64,000 nucleotides of DNA from Rhodococcus sp. P-2 (GCF_016598535.1 NZ_CP066779.1:868001-932000); one strand, 5' to 3'. Counted from the first letter of the stretch, positions 7,990 through 17,386 are shown. The notes: a model not told the origin generated them from the letters alone. Translations and numbers: made by a program.

Positions 7990-8649
7990 TCAGTCGATCT
8001 GGCGGCGATGTGCCCAACGCGTCAGCGCATTGCGATTGGACTGCTGAGTCTTTCGCAGAACGTTCGATGCGTGAGTCTCGACGGTCTTCACGGAAATCAC
8101 CAGGTCCTCGGCGATTTCACGGTAGGTGTACCCACGTGCCAGCAATCTGAGCACTTCGAGTTCTCGCGGAGTGAGCGAGTCGAGTTCCGGATCGAGTTGC
8201 GGCTCCGGCGCATTGGAGCGTCCGGTGAAGGAGTCCAACACGAAGCCTGCCAGGCGCGGCCCGAACACCGCGTCACCACCGGCAACGCGTCGCACGCCCT
8301 CGGCAAGTTCGGATCCCGAGATCGTCTTGGTCACGTATCCGCGCGCACCGCCGCGGATTACCGCGATCACGTCTTCGGCGGCATCGGAAACGCTGAGCGC
8401 CAAGCACACCGGGCCGGAATCGATTCCGCGCAGAACTGCCACTCCGCCACCGTCAGGCATGTGGACATCGAGCAGAACGACATGCGGCTTCGTCGAGTTG
8501 ATACCCGCGATCGCCTCCGCGACGCCACCTGCTTCACCGACGACGTCCATGTCTGCCTCGCGCGAGAGTTCCGCCCTCACCCCGGAGCGGAACACTGCAT
8601 GATCGTCGACAAGAAATACGCGGTACGGGGGCGGCGCAAGCGAAGTCAC
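7990..8649 (-). CDS. LuxR/NarL-family response regulator (EsrR/LiaR-like)
   Basis: The 219-aa protein has a receiver domain with VDDH at 14-17 and phosphoacceptor Asp61 (VVLLDVHMPDGGG), then a LuxR helix-turn-helix (SLTPRELEVLRLLARG ... ISVKTVETHASNVLRK) at about 148-200. The GTG start overlaps the upstream kinase stop in GTGA, so kinase and regulator are translationally coupled. By gene order next to guaA and a PspC-domain kinase, it corresponds to EsrR (CgtR8) of Corynebacterium glutamicum, part of the LiaFSR-like EsrISR system; that assignment is from memory of the family. The palindromes at 10058-10128 are its probable sites. Confidence 0.9.
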   Translation of the reverse strand: MTSLAPPPYRVFLVDDHAVFRSGVRAELSREADMDVVGEAGGVAEAIAGINSTKPHVVLLDVHMPDGGGVAVLRGIDSGPVCLALSVSDAAEDVIAVIRGGARGYVTKTISGSELAEGVRRVAGGDAVFGPRLAGFVLDSFTGRSNAPEPQLDPELDSLTPRELEVLRLLARGYTYREIAEDLVISVKTVETHASNVLRKTQQSNRNALTRWAHRRQID

Positions 8650-10022
8650 TGGGGCTGTTCCTCGGGGTTGTCGACACGGTCAGCAGTCTGGTCCCACTTT
8701 AGAGCAGAGTCACCCAGCGGCATGTGCACGCGGATCTCGGTGCCCTTTCCGATGTCGGATCGAACCACGACGCGGCCACCGCGCCGCTCGATGCGGCCAC
8801 GAATCGACTTGGCCAGCCCCTGGCGATCCTCCGGCACCGCGTCGACGTCGAATCCGACGCCGCGATCACGAACGAACACACTGACCTGGTCGCCCTCGAC
8901 CTCGGCGAACAGATTGATTTCCATCTCCCCCGAGTGCTTTGCCGAGTTCACGAGAGCTTCACGCGTCGCCCCGAGGAGCGCGGTGAACGCCTCCTTCGGC
9001 AGGCCGTTCTCCACGCCTTCACCTTCGAGTTGTACGTCGCCGACCGTGACGGGACGGACCGTGACACCGTGCTGGTCTTCCACTTCACCGGCGATGATCT
9101 TCAGGCCTTCCGTCAGGCTCGTGTGGTCGATGTCGCCGCCACTGAACAACCATTTGCGCAGTTCGCGTTCCTGACCGCGGGCCAGGCGCGCCACCTCTTG
9201 CGGGTTGTCGGACTGCTTCTGAATCAGAGCCAAAGTCTGAAGTACGGAGTCGTGCAGATGCGACGCGATCTCTTCACGTTCGTCGTTGCGAATGCGGGCC
9301 GCACGCTCGGCGCCGAGAGCTCTCCACATCCGCAGCCACAGCGGCACCGTCAACAAACCGACACCGATCAGCGTCACGACCACGGCCAACAGGGACGAGC
9401 GGAGTGCTTCGAGGTCGACCTGTGCAAGGACGACAACGCCAAGACCCAAGATGATCAAGGTGGCTCCCCCGACCACCCGCGCCCACGTGAGAACGGTAGG
9501 CCGCTGCGGCAAGCCGATGACGGTACGGGGACCGTCGGAATCGAACTCGCGCCACACCAAGGCAGCACCGATCGCGACGACGAAGAACGGCGCGAGCACC
9601 GAACCAGCCGTGCCACTGAACAACCAGGACAACGCAGCAGCGCCGCCCAAGCCGAGGGCGATCAATCCGTACGCCCTCTGCCGCTCGGCTGCGGACGGTT
9701 TCTGCGTGTCCGTGCCGGCGGAGGTGAAGATCCAGAGAGCGCCGTAAATCACGATGCCGGACCCGGCCATCGCCGCCAGAATCGCGAAAGCCACTCGCAC
9801 TTTCAGGACGTCGATACCGAGATGATCGGCAATACCGCCCGCGACACCGGCGACGATTCGACCGCCAGCGCGTCGCTCCAACTTTCGCAGCGGAACGCCG
9901 CCCGGGATGGGCACACCCTTCTTCATGGGTACGGCAGACGCCGGTACCCCGTTGACGGGTGGGCCTCCCGGAAACCCGGGAGCGGGACCGCTCACGAACG
10001 GTGGAGCTGACAGATATTGCAC
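8646..10022 (-). CDS. PspC-domain sensor histidine kinase (EsrS/LiaS-like)
   Basis: The frame opens at 10106, but that extension would code through two palindromic operators. The GTG at 10022 gives 458 aa and puts the first palindrome 44 bp upstream; a further GTG (VSGPAPGF) is also possible. After a proline/glycine-rich stretch comes a PspC domain (LERRAGGRIVAGVAGGIADHLG) with its helix, then further membrane segments, a HisKA_3 dimerisation helix with SHLHDSVLQTLALI carrying the phosphoacceptor His, and HATPase_c (TREALVNSAKHSG, RDRGVGFD). The architecture matches EsrS of C. glutamicum, which senses cell-envelope stress such as bacitracin. Downstream are its regulator and an efflux pump. 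Confidence 0.9.
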   Translation of the reverse strand: MQYLSAPPFVSGPAPGFPGGPPVNGVPASAVPMKKGVPIPGGVPLRKLERRAGGRIVAGVAGGIADHLGIDVLKVRVAFAILAAMAGSGIVIYGALWIFTSAGTDTQKPSAAERQRAYGLIALGLGGAAALSWLFSGTAGSVLAPFFVVAIGAALVWREFDSDGPRTVIGLPQRPTVLTWARVVGGATLIILGLGVVVLAQVDLEALRSSLLAVVVTLIGVGLLTVPLWLRMWRALGAERAARIRNDEREEIASHLHDSVLQTLALIQKQSDNPQEVARLARGQERELRKWLFSGGDIDHTSLTEGLKIIAGEVEDQHGVTVRPVTVGDVQLEGEGVENGLPKEAFTALLGATREALVNSAKHSGEMEINLFAEVEGDQVSVFVRDRGVGFDVDAVPEDRQGLAKSIRGRIERRGGRVVVRSDIGKGTEIRVHMPLGDSALKWDQTADRVDNPEEQPQ

Positions 10023-10057
10023 ATAGTCGATACTGGCACGAACCACGCAGACACACA

Positions 10058-10128
10058 TCAGGGTCCAACCCTGAATCAGGGCGCCACCCTCACCCGCGAT
10101 CACCACAAAGATCAGGGTTGGCCCTGAT
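10058..10128. promoter_or_regulatory. Three CAGGG/CCCTG palindromes between divergent PspC genes
   Basis: Site 1 at 10058-10074 is TCAGGGT-CCA-ACCCTGA (perfect 7-3-7). Site 2 at 10076-10092 is TCAGGG-N5-CCCTCA (one mismatch). Site 3 at 10111-10128 is ATCAGGG-TTGG-CCCTGAT (perfect 7-4-7). Site 1 centres 44 bp before the kinase GTG at 10022, and site 3 centres about 44 bp before the PspC-protein ATG at 10163. The symmetry suggests one dimeric LuxR-type regulator controlling both directions. Confidence 0.65.
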
Positions 10129-10162
10129 GCGCGGAGGCCGCCCCGGAAGCCAGGATTGATTC

Positions 10163-11557
10163 ATGAACAATCCGACTTTCCAAGAACAGATCCAGGATCT
10201 GTGGCGGACCCGCCCCGTGCGTCTGCCGGCACAAGGTCACGTGGCCGGGGTATGCGCCGGAATCGGATACCGGTACGGCATCGACCCCATTCTGGTACGC
10301 GTGGCCTTTGTCGCCTCCACCATTTTCGGCGGCTCAGGCATCCTTCTCTACCTCGCGGGCTGGTTGGTGCTCGCCCGCGCCGGTGACGGATCGTCTCCCG
10401 CTCAGTCGTTGATGGGCCGCGGACACAGTTCCGATTCCAGTACCAAGACCATCGTCTTGTTGGTGGCTCTCGCCATCGCGGCCACGACCGTCGGGCCCGT
10501 CGGCGTCGGTCTGGGTGGCTCCGGACTGATCGGGCTGATCCTGATGGTCGGCGGCCTGTGGCTGCTCTACCAGCGAGCGCCCGTCCCGCCTGCGCTGCCG
10601 CAGAACACGTCGCCGTACGTCGGCGCGGGTACCGCGTATCCAGGAACCGGATTCACGCCTGGTCCGTTCACTCCCGGATACTTCGCACCCAATCAGCCGC
10701 CCGTGTACACGCCGTACACCAAACTCCCCGACAGCTACGTGCCCGAGGAACGGCCGGTCGAACAGTCGCAGCAGTCACCGCAATCTCAGGCCGGTCATCC
10801 GACGATCGACCTGTCGAAGGACCCCGGCGCTTCGGCCGCCACCAATCCGACCGAGGTGATCGGCGAGGCCGCCATCACACCGCCGTCCTGGGATCCGCTC
10901 GGTGTTGCTCCGTTCGCCTGGGATCTTCCGGACCCGGCAGTCAAGGCCACGCCGCTGCTGCCGTTGCCACCGCGGAAGCGTCGCTCGCGTTGGACGCTGA
11001 CAGTGCTCGGACTCGCGATCATCGTCGCCGCCGTCACCGGGGCTGCGGGCGCGGCAACCGGCAACGAGTGGTTCACTCCTGGCCGAGTCGGCGCGGTCGG
11101 GCTGGCCGTCATCGCCATCGGTCTGATTCTCGGAGCATTCTTCCGAAAGGGATACGGCCTGCTGGTCGTCACCGGACCGCTCGTGGGCTTCGTACTGCTT
11201 GCCTCGTTGGTCTACCCCATTGAGTTCGACGCCTCGGGTGAGCAAAGGTGGACTCCGGCAACAGCTTCCGAGTTGGATCCGTCGTACTCGGGAGCCTTCG
11301 GCAGCTTCACTCTCGACCTCAACGAGGTCACGTTCACCGAGGACACGACCATCGACGTCGCGGCGTCGTTCGGCGAGTTCACCGTCATGGTGCCGCCAAG
11401 CGTCAACGTCAAGAACAGTTGCACCGTCGTCATGGGTGACGGATCCGGTTGCCTCGACGGCGGGGTACACCCGGGTCGTGAAGCGAGACCGGATTCGCCC
11501 ACACTGACCATCAACGCCAAAGCCACATTCGGCAGTCTGAAGGTGACGCAATCATGA
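10163..11557 (+). CDS. PspC-domain membrane protein with LiaF-like C-terminus (EsrI-like)
   Basis: The 464-aa protein begins with a PspC domain (residues ~15-75: HVAGVCAGIGYRYGID then a membrane helix) followed by a second hydrophobic segment, a long Pro/Gln/Ser-rich linker, and a cluster of two or three membrane helices (about 280-350). The last ~100 residues (AFGSFTLDLNEVTF, ASFGEFTVMVPPSVNV, ATFGSLKVTQS) show the repeated beta pattern of the LiaF/DUF2154 toastrack domain. LiaF-type proteins restrain their kinase until envelope damage occurs. It is divergent from the kinase across shared palindromes, fitting an EsrI role. Its stop overlaps the next gene in ATGA. Confidence 0.85.
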   Translation: MNNPTFQEQIQDLWRTRPVRLPAQGHVAGVCAGIGYRYGIDPILVRVAFVASTIFGGSGILLYLAGWLVLARAGDGSSPAQSLMGRGHSSDSSTKTIVLLVALAIAATTVGPVGVGLGGSGLIGLILMVGGLWLLYQRAPVPPALPQNTSPYVGAGTAYPGTGFTPGPFTPGYFAPNQPPVYTPYTKLPDSYVPEERPVEQSQQSPQSQAGHPTIDLSKDPGASAATNPTEVIGEAAITPPSWDPLGVAPFAWDLPDPAVKATPLLPLPPRKRRSRWTLTVLGLAIIVAAVTGAAGAATGNEWFTPGRVGAVGLAVIAIGLILGAFFRKGYGLLVVTGPLVGFVLLASLVYPIEFDASGEQRWTPATASELDPSYSGAFGSFTLDLNEVTFTEDTTIDVAASFGEFTVMVPPSVNVKNSCTVVMGDGSGCLDGGVHPGREARPDSPTLTINAKATFGSLKVTQS

Positions 11558-11787
11558 GCGAGTACGACGAGACGACAGACCATGACGAGACCCGAGAGTC
11601 CAAGCGCCCCTCGGCACTTCTGCTGATCGCAGGACTGGCCGCACTGTTGGTCAGCGTGTGGGCGTTGGTCGGGCCGTTCTCCCTGGCGCCGGCAGCGAAC
11701 ATTCAATTCCGTTGGCTGTTCGTCGGTGCCGCCGTCGTGGCAGGACTACTACTGGTGATTCTGCCGAATCGGCGCAACCGCAAGTAA
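11554..11787 (+). CDS. Small membrane protein coupled to the PspC protein
   Basis: This 77-aa product starts in an ATGA overlap with the PspC-protein stop, good evidence that it is translated. The first ~20 residues are acidic and hydrophilic (SEYDETTDHDETRESKR), then two membrane helices follow (about 22-45 and 52-70), ending in the basic RRNRK. It resembles the small two-helix membrane proteins that accompany PspC/LiaF systems, but I do not recognise a named family. An accessory role in envelope-stress signalling is inferred from coupling only. Confidence 0.75.
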   Translation: MSEYDETTDHDETRESKRPSALLLIAGLAALLVSVWALVGPFSLAPAANIQFRWLFVGAAVVAGLLLVILPNRRNRK

Positions 11788-11790
11788 CTG

Positions 11791-11834
11791 CTGTGCGCCT
11801 TTATTAACCGCGGGGGGTTAATAAAGGCGCACAG
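11791..11834. terminator. Perfect 19-bp hairpin; copy A of a 44-bp palindromic element
   Basis: Arms 11791-11809 and 11816-11834 are perfectly complementary (CTGTGCGCC...TTAACC) around the loop GCGGGG, followed by TTGTTTTTA. It separates the convergent PspC operon and guaA and should stop transcription at least on the plus strand. The same 44 bp occurs in inverse orientation at 27084-27127 with one change. Confidence 0.85.
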
Positions 11835-11840
11835 TTGTTT

Positions 11841-13412
11841 TTACTCCCACTCGATAGTTCCCGGCGGCTTGCTCGTCACATCGAGGACTACGCGGTTCAC
11901 ATCCGCAACCTCGTTGGTGATTCGAGTCGAGATGCGCTCGAGGGTTTCGTACGGCAGACGGGTCCAGTCCGCGGTCATCGCGTCTTCACTCGAGACCGGA
12001 CGCAGCACGATCGGATGACCGTACGTCCGGCCGTCACCCTGCACGCCCACGCTGCGGACGTCGGCGAGGAGAACCACCGGGCACTGCCAGATCGTTCCGT
12101 CCAAGCCTGCAGACGTAAGCTCCTCGCGCGCAATGGAATCTGCCTGACGCAGAATCTCGAGGCGATCGCGGGTGACCTCACCGATGATGCGGATACCGAG
12201 TCCGGGACCGGGGAACGGCTGGCGTCCGACGATCTCTTCCGGCAGGCCGAGTTCGCGGCCCACTGCACGGACCTCGTCCTTGAACAGCAGACGCAGCGGT
12301 TCGACCAATTTGAACTGCAGGTCTTCCGGCAGTCCGCCGACGTTGTGATGGCTCTTGATGTTTGCGGTTCCCGTGCCGCCGCCGGACTCCACGACGTCAG
12401 GGTAGAGCGTGCCCTGGACCAGGAAGTCGACGGTCGCACCGTGAGATGCGTTCTCGCCCAGAACATCACTGACTGCGCCTTCGAAGCTGCGGATGAACTC
12501 GCGGCCGATGATCTTGCGCTTGGTCTCGGGATCGGTGACCCCTGCCAGCTCACCGATGAAGGTGTCAGCAGCATCCACGGTGATCAGGCGCGCACCGGTT
12601 GCCGCGACGAAGTCCTGCTCGACCTGCGTGCGCTCACCAGCTCGCATCAAACCGTGATCGACGAAGACACACGTCAACCGGTCGCCGATTGCGCGCTGAA
12701 CCAAAGCCGCAGCGACAGCGGAGTCGACACCACCGGACAGACCGCAGATGGCGTGTCCGTCGCCGACCTGCTCGCGAACCTGCTCGATCAGCGCATCGGC
12801 GATGTTCGACGCCGTCCACGCTGCCGGGATACCGGCGATCTCGTGCAGGAAGCGACTCAGGACCTGCTGACCGTGCGGCGAATGCAGAACCTCGGGGTGG
12901 TACTGCACACCGGCGAGCTTGCGGGCGCGATCCTCGAACGCCGCGACGGGAGCGCCATCGCTGGTCGCGGTCACCTCGAAGCCGGAAGGCGCTTCGGTGA
13001 CGGCGTCGCCGTGACTCATCCACACCGGCTGCGTCGCGGGAAGTCCGTCGTGCAGCAACCCACCGGATACCGCGATGTCGGTACGGCCGTATTCACGGGT
13101 GCCGGTCTCGGCAACGGTGCCGCCGAGGGCGCCTGCCATGGCCTGGAATCCGTAGCAGATTCCGAAAACCGGGATGTCGTGATCGAAAAGTGCGGGATCG
13201 AGCTTGGGAGCACCGTCTGCGTAGACACTCGAGGGCCCACCCGAGAGCACAACAGCCAAGGGGTTCTTGGCCACGATCTCCTCGACGGTCGTGGTGTGCG
13301 GAATCACCTCCGAGTAGACCTTGGCTTCGCGAACTCGCCGTGCGATCAACTGCGCGTACTGCGCTCCGAAGTCGACGACAAGAACTGGTCTCTGCTGCTC
13401 GATATCTGCCAC
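11841..13412 (-). CDS. guaA: GMP synthase (glutamine-hydrolysing)
   Basis: GuaA converts XMP, ATP and glutamine to GMP, the last step of guanine nucleotide synthesis. The 523-aa protein shows the class I amidotransferase domain with catalytic Cys86 ([12 protein letters not shown]) and the His-Glu pair of [10 protein letters not shown], then the ATP-pyrophosphatase P-loop [14 protein letters not shown] and the C-terminal dimerisation domain ending in KPPGTIEWE. Length and ending are typical of the family. It is transcribed alone, convergent with the PspC operon and separated from it by a hairpin. guaB and guaB3 lie about 6-9 kb further on the same strand. Confidence 0.98.
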   Translation of the reverse strand: MADIEQQRPVLVVDFGAQYAQLIARRVREAKVYSEVIPHTTTVEEIVAKNPLAVVLSGGPSSVYADGAPKLDPALFDHDIPVFGICYGFQAMAGALGGTVAETGTREYGRTDIAVSGGLLHDGLPATQPVWMSHGDAVTEAPSGFEVTATSDGAPVAAFEDRARKLAGVQYHPEVLHSPHGQQVLSRFLHEIAGIPAAWTASNIADALIEQVREQVGDGHAICGLSGGVDSAVAAALVQRAIGDRLTCVFVDHGLMRAGERTQVEQDFVAATGARLITVDAADTFIGELAGVTDPETKRKIIGREFIRSFEGAVSDVLGENASHGATVDFLVQGTLYPDVVESGGGTGTANIKSHHNVGGLPEDLQFKLVEPLRLLFKDEVRAVGRELGLPEEIVGRQPFPGPGLGIRIIGEVTRDRLEILRQADSIAREELTSAGLDGTIWQCPVVLLADVRSVGVQGDGRTYGHPIVLRPVSSEDAMTADWTRLPYETLERISTRITNEVADVNRVVLDVTSKPPGTIEWE

Positions 13413-13779
13413 AGGTGCAGTCTAATCGCCGCGGCCAGCGCTTCTGCGCATGCATGGACTCGGCCCGCTCCTCGACCGAGTGAGCGCGAGGTACGTCACT
13501 ACACAGGCCGACTCTCAGAACTGCGAGGCGACCTCGCGCTGATCTAGACCACCGTCCAGGTCAACGACGCCCCAATCACCCGCACCTTAGCTTCGGCAAT
13601 CAAATCAGCGACATCATCGCAGGCCAGGGCCCGAAATAGACGAAGGGTGAATTTTCTGGACGTTTGACCGATTCGCCTGAACCAAACGTCCAGTAAAGGT
13701 AATCTCGCCCGTCAAGTGATCAGGATCACGATCGCAAACGGCCGGCGCCGCCGAACGGCGCTCACCTCGAGGAGGACCT
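13413..13779. other. 367-bp intergenic region between guaA and the first Ig-repeat gene
   Basis: This stretch holds the divergent promoters of guaA and the Ig-repeat gene. The only clear structure is the inverted repeat at 13656-13693. Short overlapping frames on both strands have no ribosome site or family signature. GAGGAGG at about 13768-13774 is the ribosome site for the GTG at 13780. Confidence 0.6.
13656..13693. repeat. 11-bp inverted repeat upstream of Ig-repeat gene
   Basis: CTGGACGTTTG (13656-13666) and CAAACGTCCAG (13683-13693) are perfectly complementary with a 16-base spacer, 87 bp before the GTG at 13780. It lies in the promoter region of the downstream gene and lacks a T-run, so an operator or 5' leader hairpin is more likely than a terminator. 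Confidence 0.55.
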
Positions 13780-15549
13780 GTGCGTCGATTCATACGACGA
13801 CTCGCCATACCTGTCGCGGCTGTGACGGCTGCCGCCGGACTTCTAGTCCTCGGCACGCCGGCCACTGCTGACGAAGCCCCGCCCACCAGCTTCACCGGCA
13901 CGACCGACAACCTGATCTTCACGAAGAGTGTCATCGGGAACGCGGCAGTTCACCCGGGCGACACCGTCACGTACAAGACCGAGATCAAGCACAACGAAAG
14001 CGGCATCGAACGGTCGATCGCAAAGATCCGTGACATCCCGCCCGCTGGATTCGTCCTCGTGCCGGGCAGTGCCAAGGCCACCTACCTGGGTGTGACCACC
14101 CGGGCCACCATCAGCAACGAATCGGATGGCGGAGTCTCCGCGAAGTGCTCGAGCGGATGCACCTTCCTGGTCGGTGGATTCGTCGTCAAGAAGAACCAAT
14201 CCGTGACACTGGAAGCGACCTACACGGTCCCCGTCGCAACGGCCTTCGGTACGTACGACAGCGGCATGCTCTTCGACGTCAACGCCTTCAGCACGCAGCA
14301 GGGCCTCAACCCGATCAACGTCAATGTCCAGGTCGTCGACCCGTCTGTCGCCACCGGGACCACGCTGGTTGCACCGGCAACGGCGAAGGTCGGCACTCCG
14401 GTCGACCTGACCGCGACAGTTGCGCCGTCCGACGCGACGGGCACAGTCCAGTTCAAGGACGGCGGAAACGACATCGGCTCCCCCGTCCCGGTTGCCGCCG
14501 GTAGCGCCGCCCTTTCCCACACCTTCGACAGCGTCGGCGCCCACGACATCACCGCCGCGTACAACGCCGGTGCGGGATTCCACAGCTCGACCTCCGGAGT
14601 CCAGACCGTCGACGTCTCCGCGGACACCACCACCACGATCTCGGCTCCGAACGCCGCATTGGTCGGTGACAGCATCACCGTGAGCGCCGTCGTCACACCG
14701 GCGAACGCCGTGGGCACGGTGCAGTTCAAGGACGGCGACACCAACCTCGGCGCACCGGTGGCCGTGGTCGACGGAACGGCTTCCCTGACCCGCAGCTACG
14801 ACGCTTCCGGCACGCACAGCTTCACCGCGGTCTTCACCGGCGAGGCCGGCTACGGCGATTCAGTGTCCACCGCAACCCAACTCGACGTCAGCGACCCCGA
14901 CTGGGGAACCACGACCACAGTTGTCGAACCGCTCACAGCAATGGTCGGTGAACCGACCAACCTCTCGGCCACCGTCTCCCCCATCCCGAGCAGCGGAACC
15001 GTGACGTTCAAGGTCGACGGCGCCGAGGTCGGTAACGCGCCGGTCGGCACGGGTGACGGCGTCGCGATCCTCCCGCACACCTTCGCATCAGCCGGTGCCG
15101 CAGCCGTGGTTGCCGAGTTCTCCGGCGGAACCGGATTCGTCGGCTCCACGTCCACGTCGTTCACGGTGAACGTGACCGATCCCGAGCCTGCCCGCGCGGA
15201 CACCACGACGGTCCTGACTGTCAGCGGCGCCGCTCAGGTCGGAAAGGCATTGCAGCTCAAGGCCACCGTTGCACCCGGAACAGCAAACGGAATGATCCAG
15301 TTCAAATCCGGCACGACGCCCATCGGTGCACCCGTTGCCGTCGTCAACGGCGTCGCGACACTCACGCACACCTTCGACGACGAGGGAACGTTCGGCCTCA
15401 CTGCCAACTTCGTCGGCGACGCCGGTTGGAAGAACTCCGTCTCCGGCCCGACGGTCGTGCAGGTCGGCACCGCACCGACCGACGGCGGCGGCACCGGAAG
15501 CCTGGACACCGGTTCACTGAGCGGCCTGGTCCCGCTCTTCGGAAGCTAG
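13780..15549 (+). CDS. Secreted protein with four Ig-like repeats
   Basis: A GTG start behind GAGGAGG gives 589 aa. The N-terminus is a Sec signal (RRFIRRLAIPVAAVTAAAGLLV region, cut likely after TPATA). Residues ~35-185 form a domain resembling DUF11-type surface domains (HPGDTVTYKTEIKHNESG). Four tandem Ig-like (Big_3 type) repeats of ~90-95 residues follow, each opening with TTT/TTL, containing GTVQFKDG-like and HTF...G..H..TA strands. The tail ends GGGTGSLDTGSLSGL. No LPXTG, membrane anchor or lipobox is present, so it is probably released or held in the mycolate layer. The next gene is a paralogue with the same tail; function unknown. Confidence 0.85.
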   Translation: MRRFIRRLAIPVAAVTAAAGLLVLGTPATADEAPPTSFTGTTDNLIFTKSVIGNAAVHPGDTVTYKTEIKHNESGIERSIAKIRDIPPAGFVLVPGSAKATYLGVTTRATISNESDGGVSAKCSSGCTFLVGGFVVKKNQSVTLEATYTVPVATAFGTYDSGMLFDVNAFSTQQGLNPINVNVQVVDPSVATGTTLVAPATAKVGTPVDLTATVAPSDATGTVQFKDGGNDIGSPVPVAAGSAALSHTFDSVGAHDITAAYNAGAGFHSSTSGVQTVDVSADTTTTISAPNAALVGDSITVSAVVTPANAVGTVQFKDGDTNLGAPVAVVDGTASLTRSYDASGTHSFTAVFTGEAGYGDSVSTATQLDVSDPDWGTTTTVVEPLTAMVGEPTNLSATVSPIPSSGTVTFKVDGAEVGNAPVGTGDGVAILPHTFASAGAAAVVAEFSGGTGFVGSTSTSFTVNVTDPEPARADTTTVLTVSGAAQVGKALQLKATVAPGTANGMIQFKSGTTPIGAPVAVVNGVATLTHTFDDEGTFGLTANFVGDAGWKNSVSGPTVVQVGTAPTDGGGTGSLDTGSLSGLVPLFGS

Positions 15550-15600
15550 TCCCCCACATCAGCTTTGGACACCACTCCCGTACCAAGCTCAGGAGAATCC

Positions 15601-17358
15601 ATGTTCGTGTATTCCAGACGCCGCATCGCGGCGCCGATCGCCGCCACGGCACTCGCCAGTGGCGTCATACTCGCGGGAATCCCCGCATCAGCAGCACCGG
15701 TGACGACAACTTTCGGAACGAGTTGCCTCGCAACCCCGTCCGCTGTCGCCGGTCCGACCACGCAGTCCCAGTCCGGTTCGGTCATCGTCGACGCACCGGA
15801 GAGCGTCGGAGCCGGTGAGACCTTCGAGGTCACCATCCAACCCGGCCCCATCGCCTTCCCTGGATCCGCTTCGGGGGCCACCGTCCAGAACGTCTCCCGT
15901 ATCAAGGTCGACGTCGATGTTCCCGCGAACGCCACCCTGGTGGAAGCCACCATCGTCCCCGGTACTTCGGCTGGGCTCAGCGGTGTCGCGCCGAACATCC
16001 TGCGCGTCAACGAGAACGGCAACGTCGATCCCAACGGAACGATTCTGCGTCTCTCCGGAAACAACCAGGTCATCGGAAACAGCCCGAGCTCGAGCATCAA
16101 CTCCGAGGGCGGCATCGTCGTCAAGGCGACCGGTAAGAACGTCGACGGCTCCAATAACGCCGACGGCTACACGCAGTTCCAACTCCCCCAGGTCAAGGCA
16201 ATTCTCAAGGCCGGCGATTCAGGGGACGTTGCGATGAAGGTACGCACCGGCGGCAGCGCAGGAGCGTGGAACAACGATCGCAACTTCCTCACGTTCCTCC
16301 CCAAGGCCACCTTGGTCATCACCGCCTGGGCACCCACGCGATGCACCCCGCGTGACGCCGAGAACGGTCCGCTCAACAGCGGCGCAGGCCCCCTCGCCAC
16401 GACGCGGATCATCGAGGCGGACAAGGCAACCACCACCACGGTGGTCGGACCGGCCAATGCCAAGAACGGAACCCCCGTCACTCTGTCGGCCAACGTGAGC
16501 GGCGGCGCAACCGGTGGAACCGTCCAGTTCTTCGACGGCGACACCCCCCTCGGAGACGCGGCGCCGGTAACGGCTGGATCGGCCAGCATCTCCCCGACCT
16601 TCACCGAGGACGGACCGCACTCCATCACCGCGAGCTACAGCGGCGCCCCCGGGTTCCTGGCGTCGACGTCGGCGTCGGCCAAGATCGTGACCGTCACGAC
16701 CGATGCACCGCCGGACGCCGTGACCACGACGGCCACGGTGTCGCCGTCGACCGCAAAGGTCGGACAGGACGTCAATCTGACTGCCAAGGTCGATCCGCAG
16801 GGTACCGGCGGCACGGTCGACTTCATCGTCGACGGCACCGAAACGGTCAGTGCCACGGTCGGAACCGACGGAGTTGCCATCGCTCCGTACACCTTCACCT
16901 CGACCGGAACGCACAAGGTTGTCGCGAAGTTCACGGGCTCACCAGGATTCGCGCCGTCCGCTGCCCCGGCATTCCCGGTCAGTGTGACGACTCCGGCTCC
17001 GGCCGACGTCGAGACGACCACGGTCCTCGACGCCGTCGGAACTGTTCAGAAGAACACCCCGGTGACGCTCAAGGCAACGGTCGATCCGGCCGGAGCCTCG
17101 GGCAAGGTCCAGTTCAAGGTCGGTGACACCCTCATCGGTGGACCGGTCGATGTGGTCAACGGTGTCGCAACGGTACCGGCGACGTTCTACAACTCCGGGA
17201 CCTACAGTGTCACTGCAGAATTCGTGGGCGCTGCGGGCTACACGTCCTCGGCATCCGCGCCGCAGACCCTGACTGTCCCCGGTGATACCGACGGCGGACC
17301 CGGCGGCGGAACCGGCAGCCTCGACCTCGGCACTCTCTTCGGATCGCTGGGCGGCTGA
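15601..17358 (+). CDS. Secreted protein with three Ig-like repeats, paralogue of upstream gene
   Basis: The frame extends upstream to 15565, but AGGAG eight bases before the ATG at 15601 favours that start (585 aa). A Sec signal (RRRIAAPIAATALASG ... ASA) is followed by a ~230-residue N-terminal domain unlike that of its neighbour (SGATVQNVSRIKVDVDVP, NNADGYTQFQLPQVK). Three Ig-like repeats follow, opening ATTTTVVGP, VTTTATVSP and VETTTVLDA. The C-terminus GGGTGSLDLGTLFGSLGG repeats the tail of the upstream protein. The 51-bp gap suggests one operon ending at the strong terminator at 17387. Adhesion or envelope structure is the usual role of such repeats; nothing here proves it. Confidence 0.85.
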   Translation: MFVYSRRRIAAPIAATALASGVILAGIPASAAPVTTTFGTSCLATPSAVAGPTTQSQSGSVIVDAPESVGAGETFEVTIQPGPIAFPGSASGATVQNVSRIKVDVDVPANATLVEATIVPGTSAGLSGVAPNILRVNENGNVDPNGTILRLSGNNQVIGNSPSSSINSEGGIVVKATGKNVDGSNNADGYTQFQLPQVKAILKAGDSGDVAMKVRTGGSAGAWNNDRNFLTFLPKATLVITAWAPTRCTPRDAENGPLNSGAGPLATTRIIEADKATTTTVVGPANAKNGTPVTLSANVSGGATGGTVQFFDGDTPLGDAAPVTAGSASISPTFTEDGPHSITASYSGAPGFLASTSASAKIVTVTTDAPPDAVTTTATVSPSTAKVGQDVNLTAKVDPQGTGGTVDFIVDGTETVSATVGTDGVAIAPYTFTSTGTHKVVAKFTGSPGFAPSAAPAFPVSVTTPAPADVETTTVLDAVGTVQKNTPVTLKATVDPAGASGKVQFKVGDTLIGGPVDVVNGVATVPATFYNSGTYSVTAEFVGAAGYTSSASAPQTLTVPGDTDGGPGGGTGSLDLGTLFGSLGG

Positions 17359-17386
17359 CAAGGTGGGCTGACGATCTGAAACTGCG

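Noticed and set aside
10023..10106. Longer N-terminus for the PspC-domain kinase.
   Set aside because: It would encode CVCVVRA-type residues through two palindromic operators; the GTG at 10022 leaves the operators outside the gene.
11835..13547. A 570-codon plus-strand frame antisense to guaA.
   Set aside because: GuaA on the minus strand has every catalytic motif; the antisense product matches nothing recognisable.
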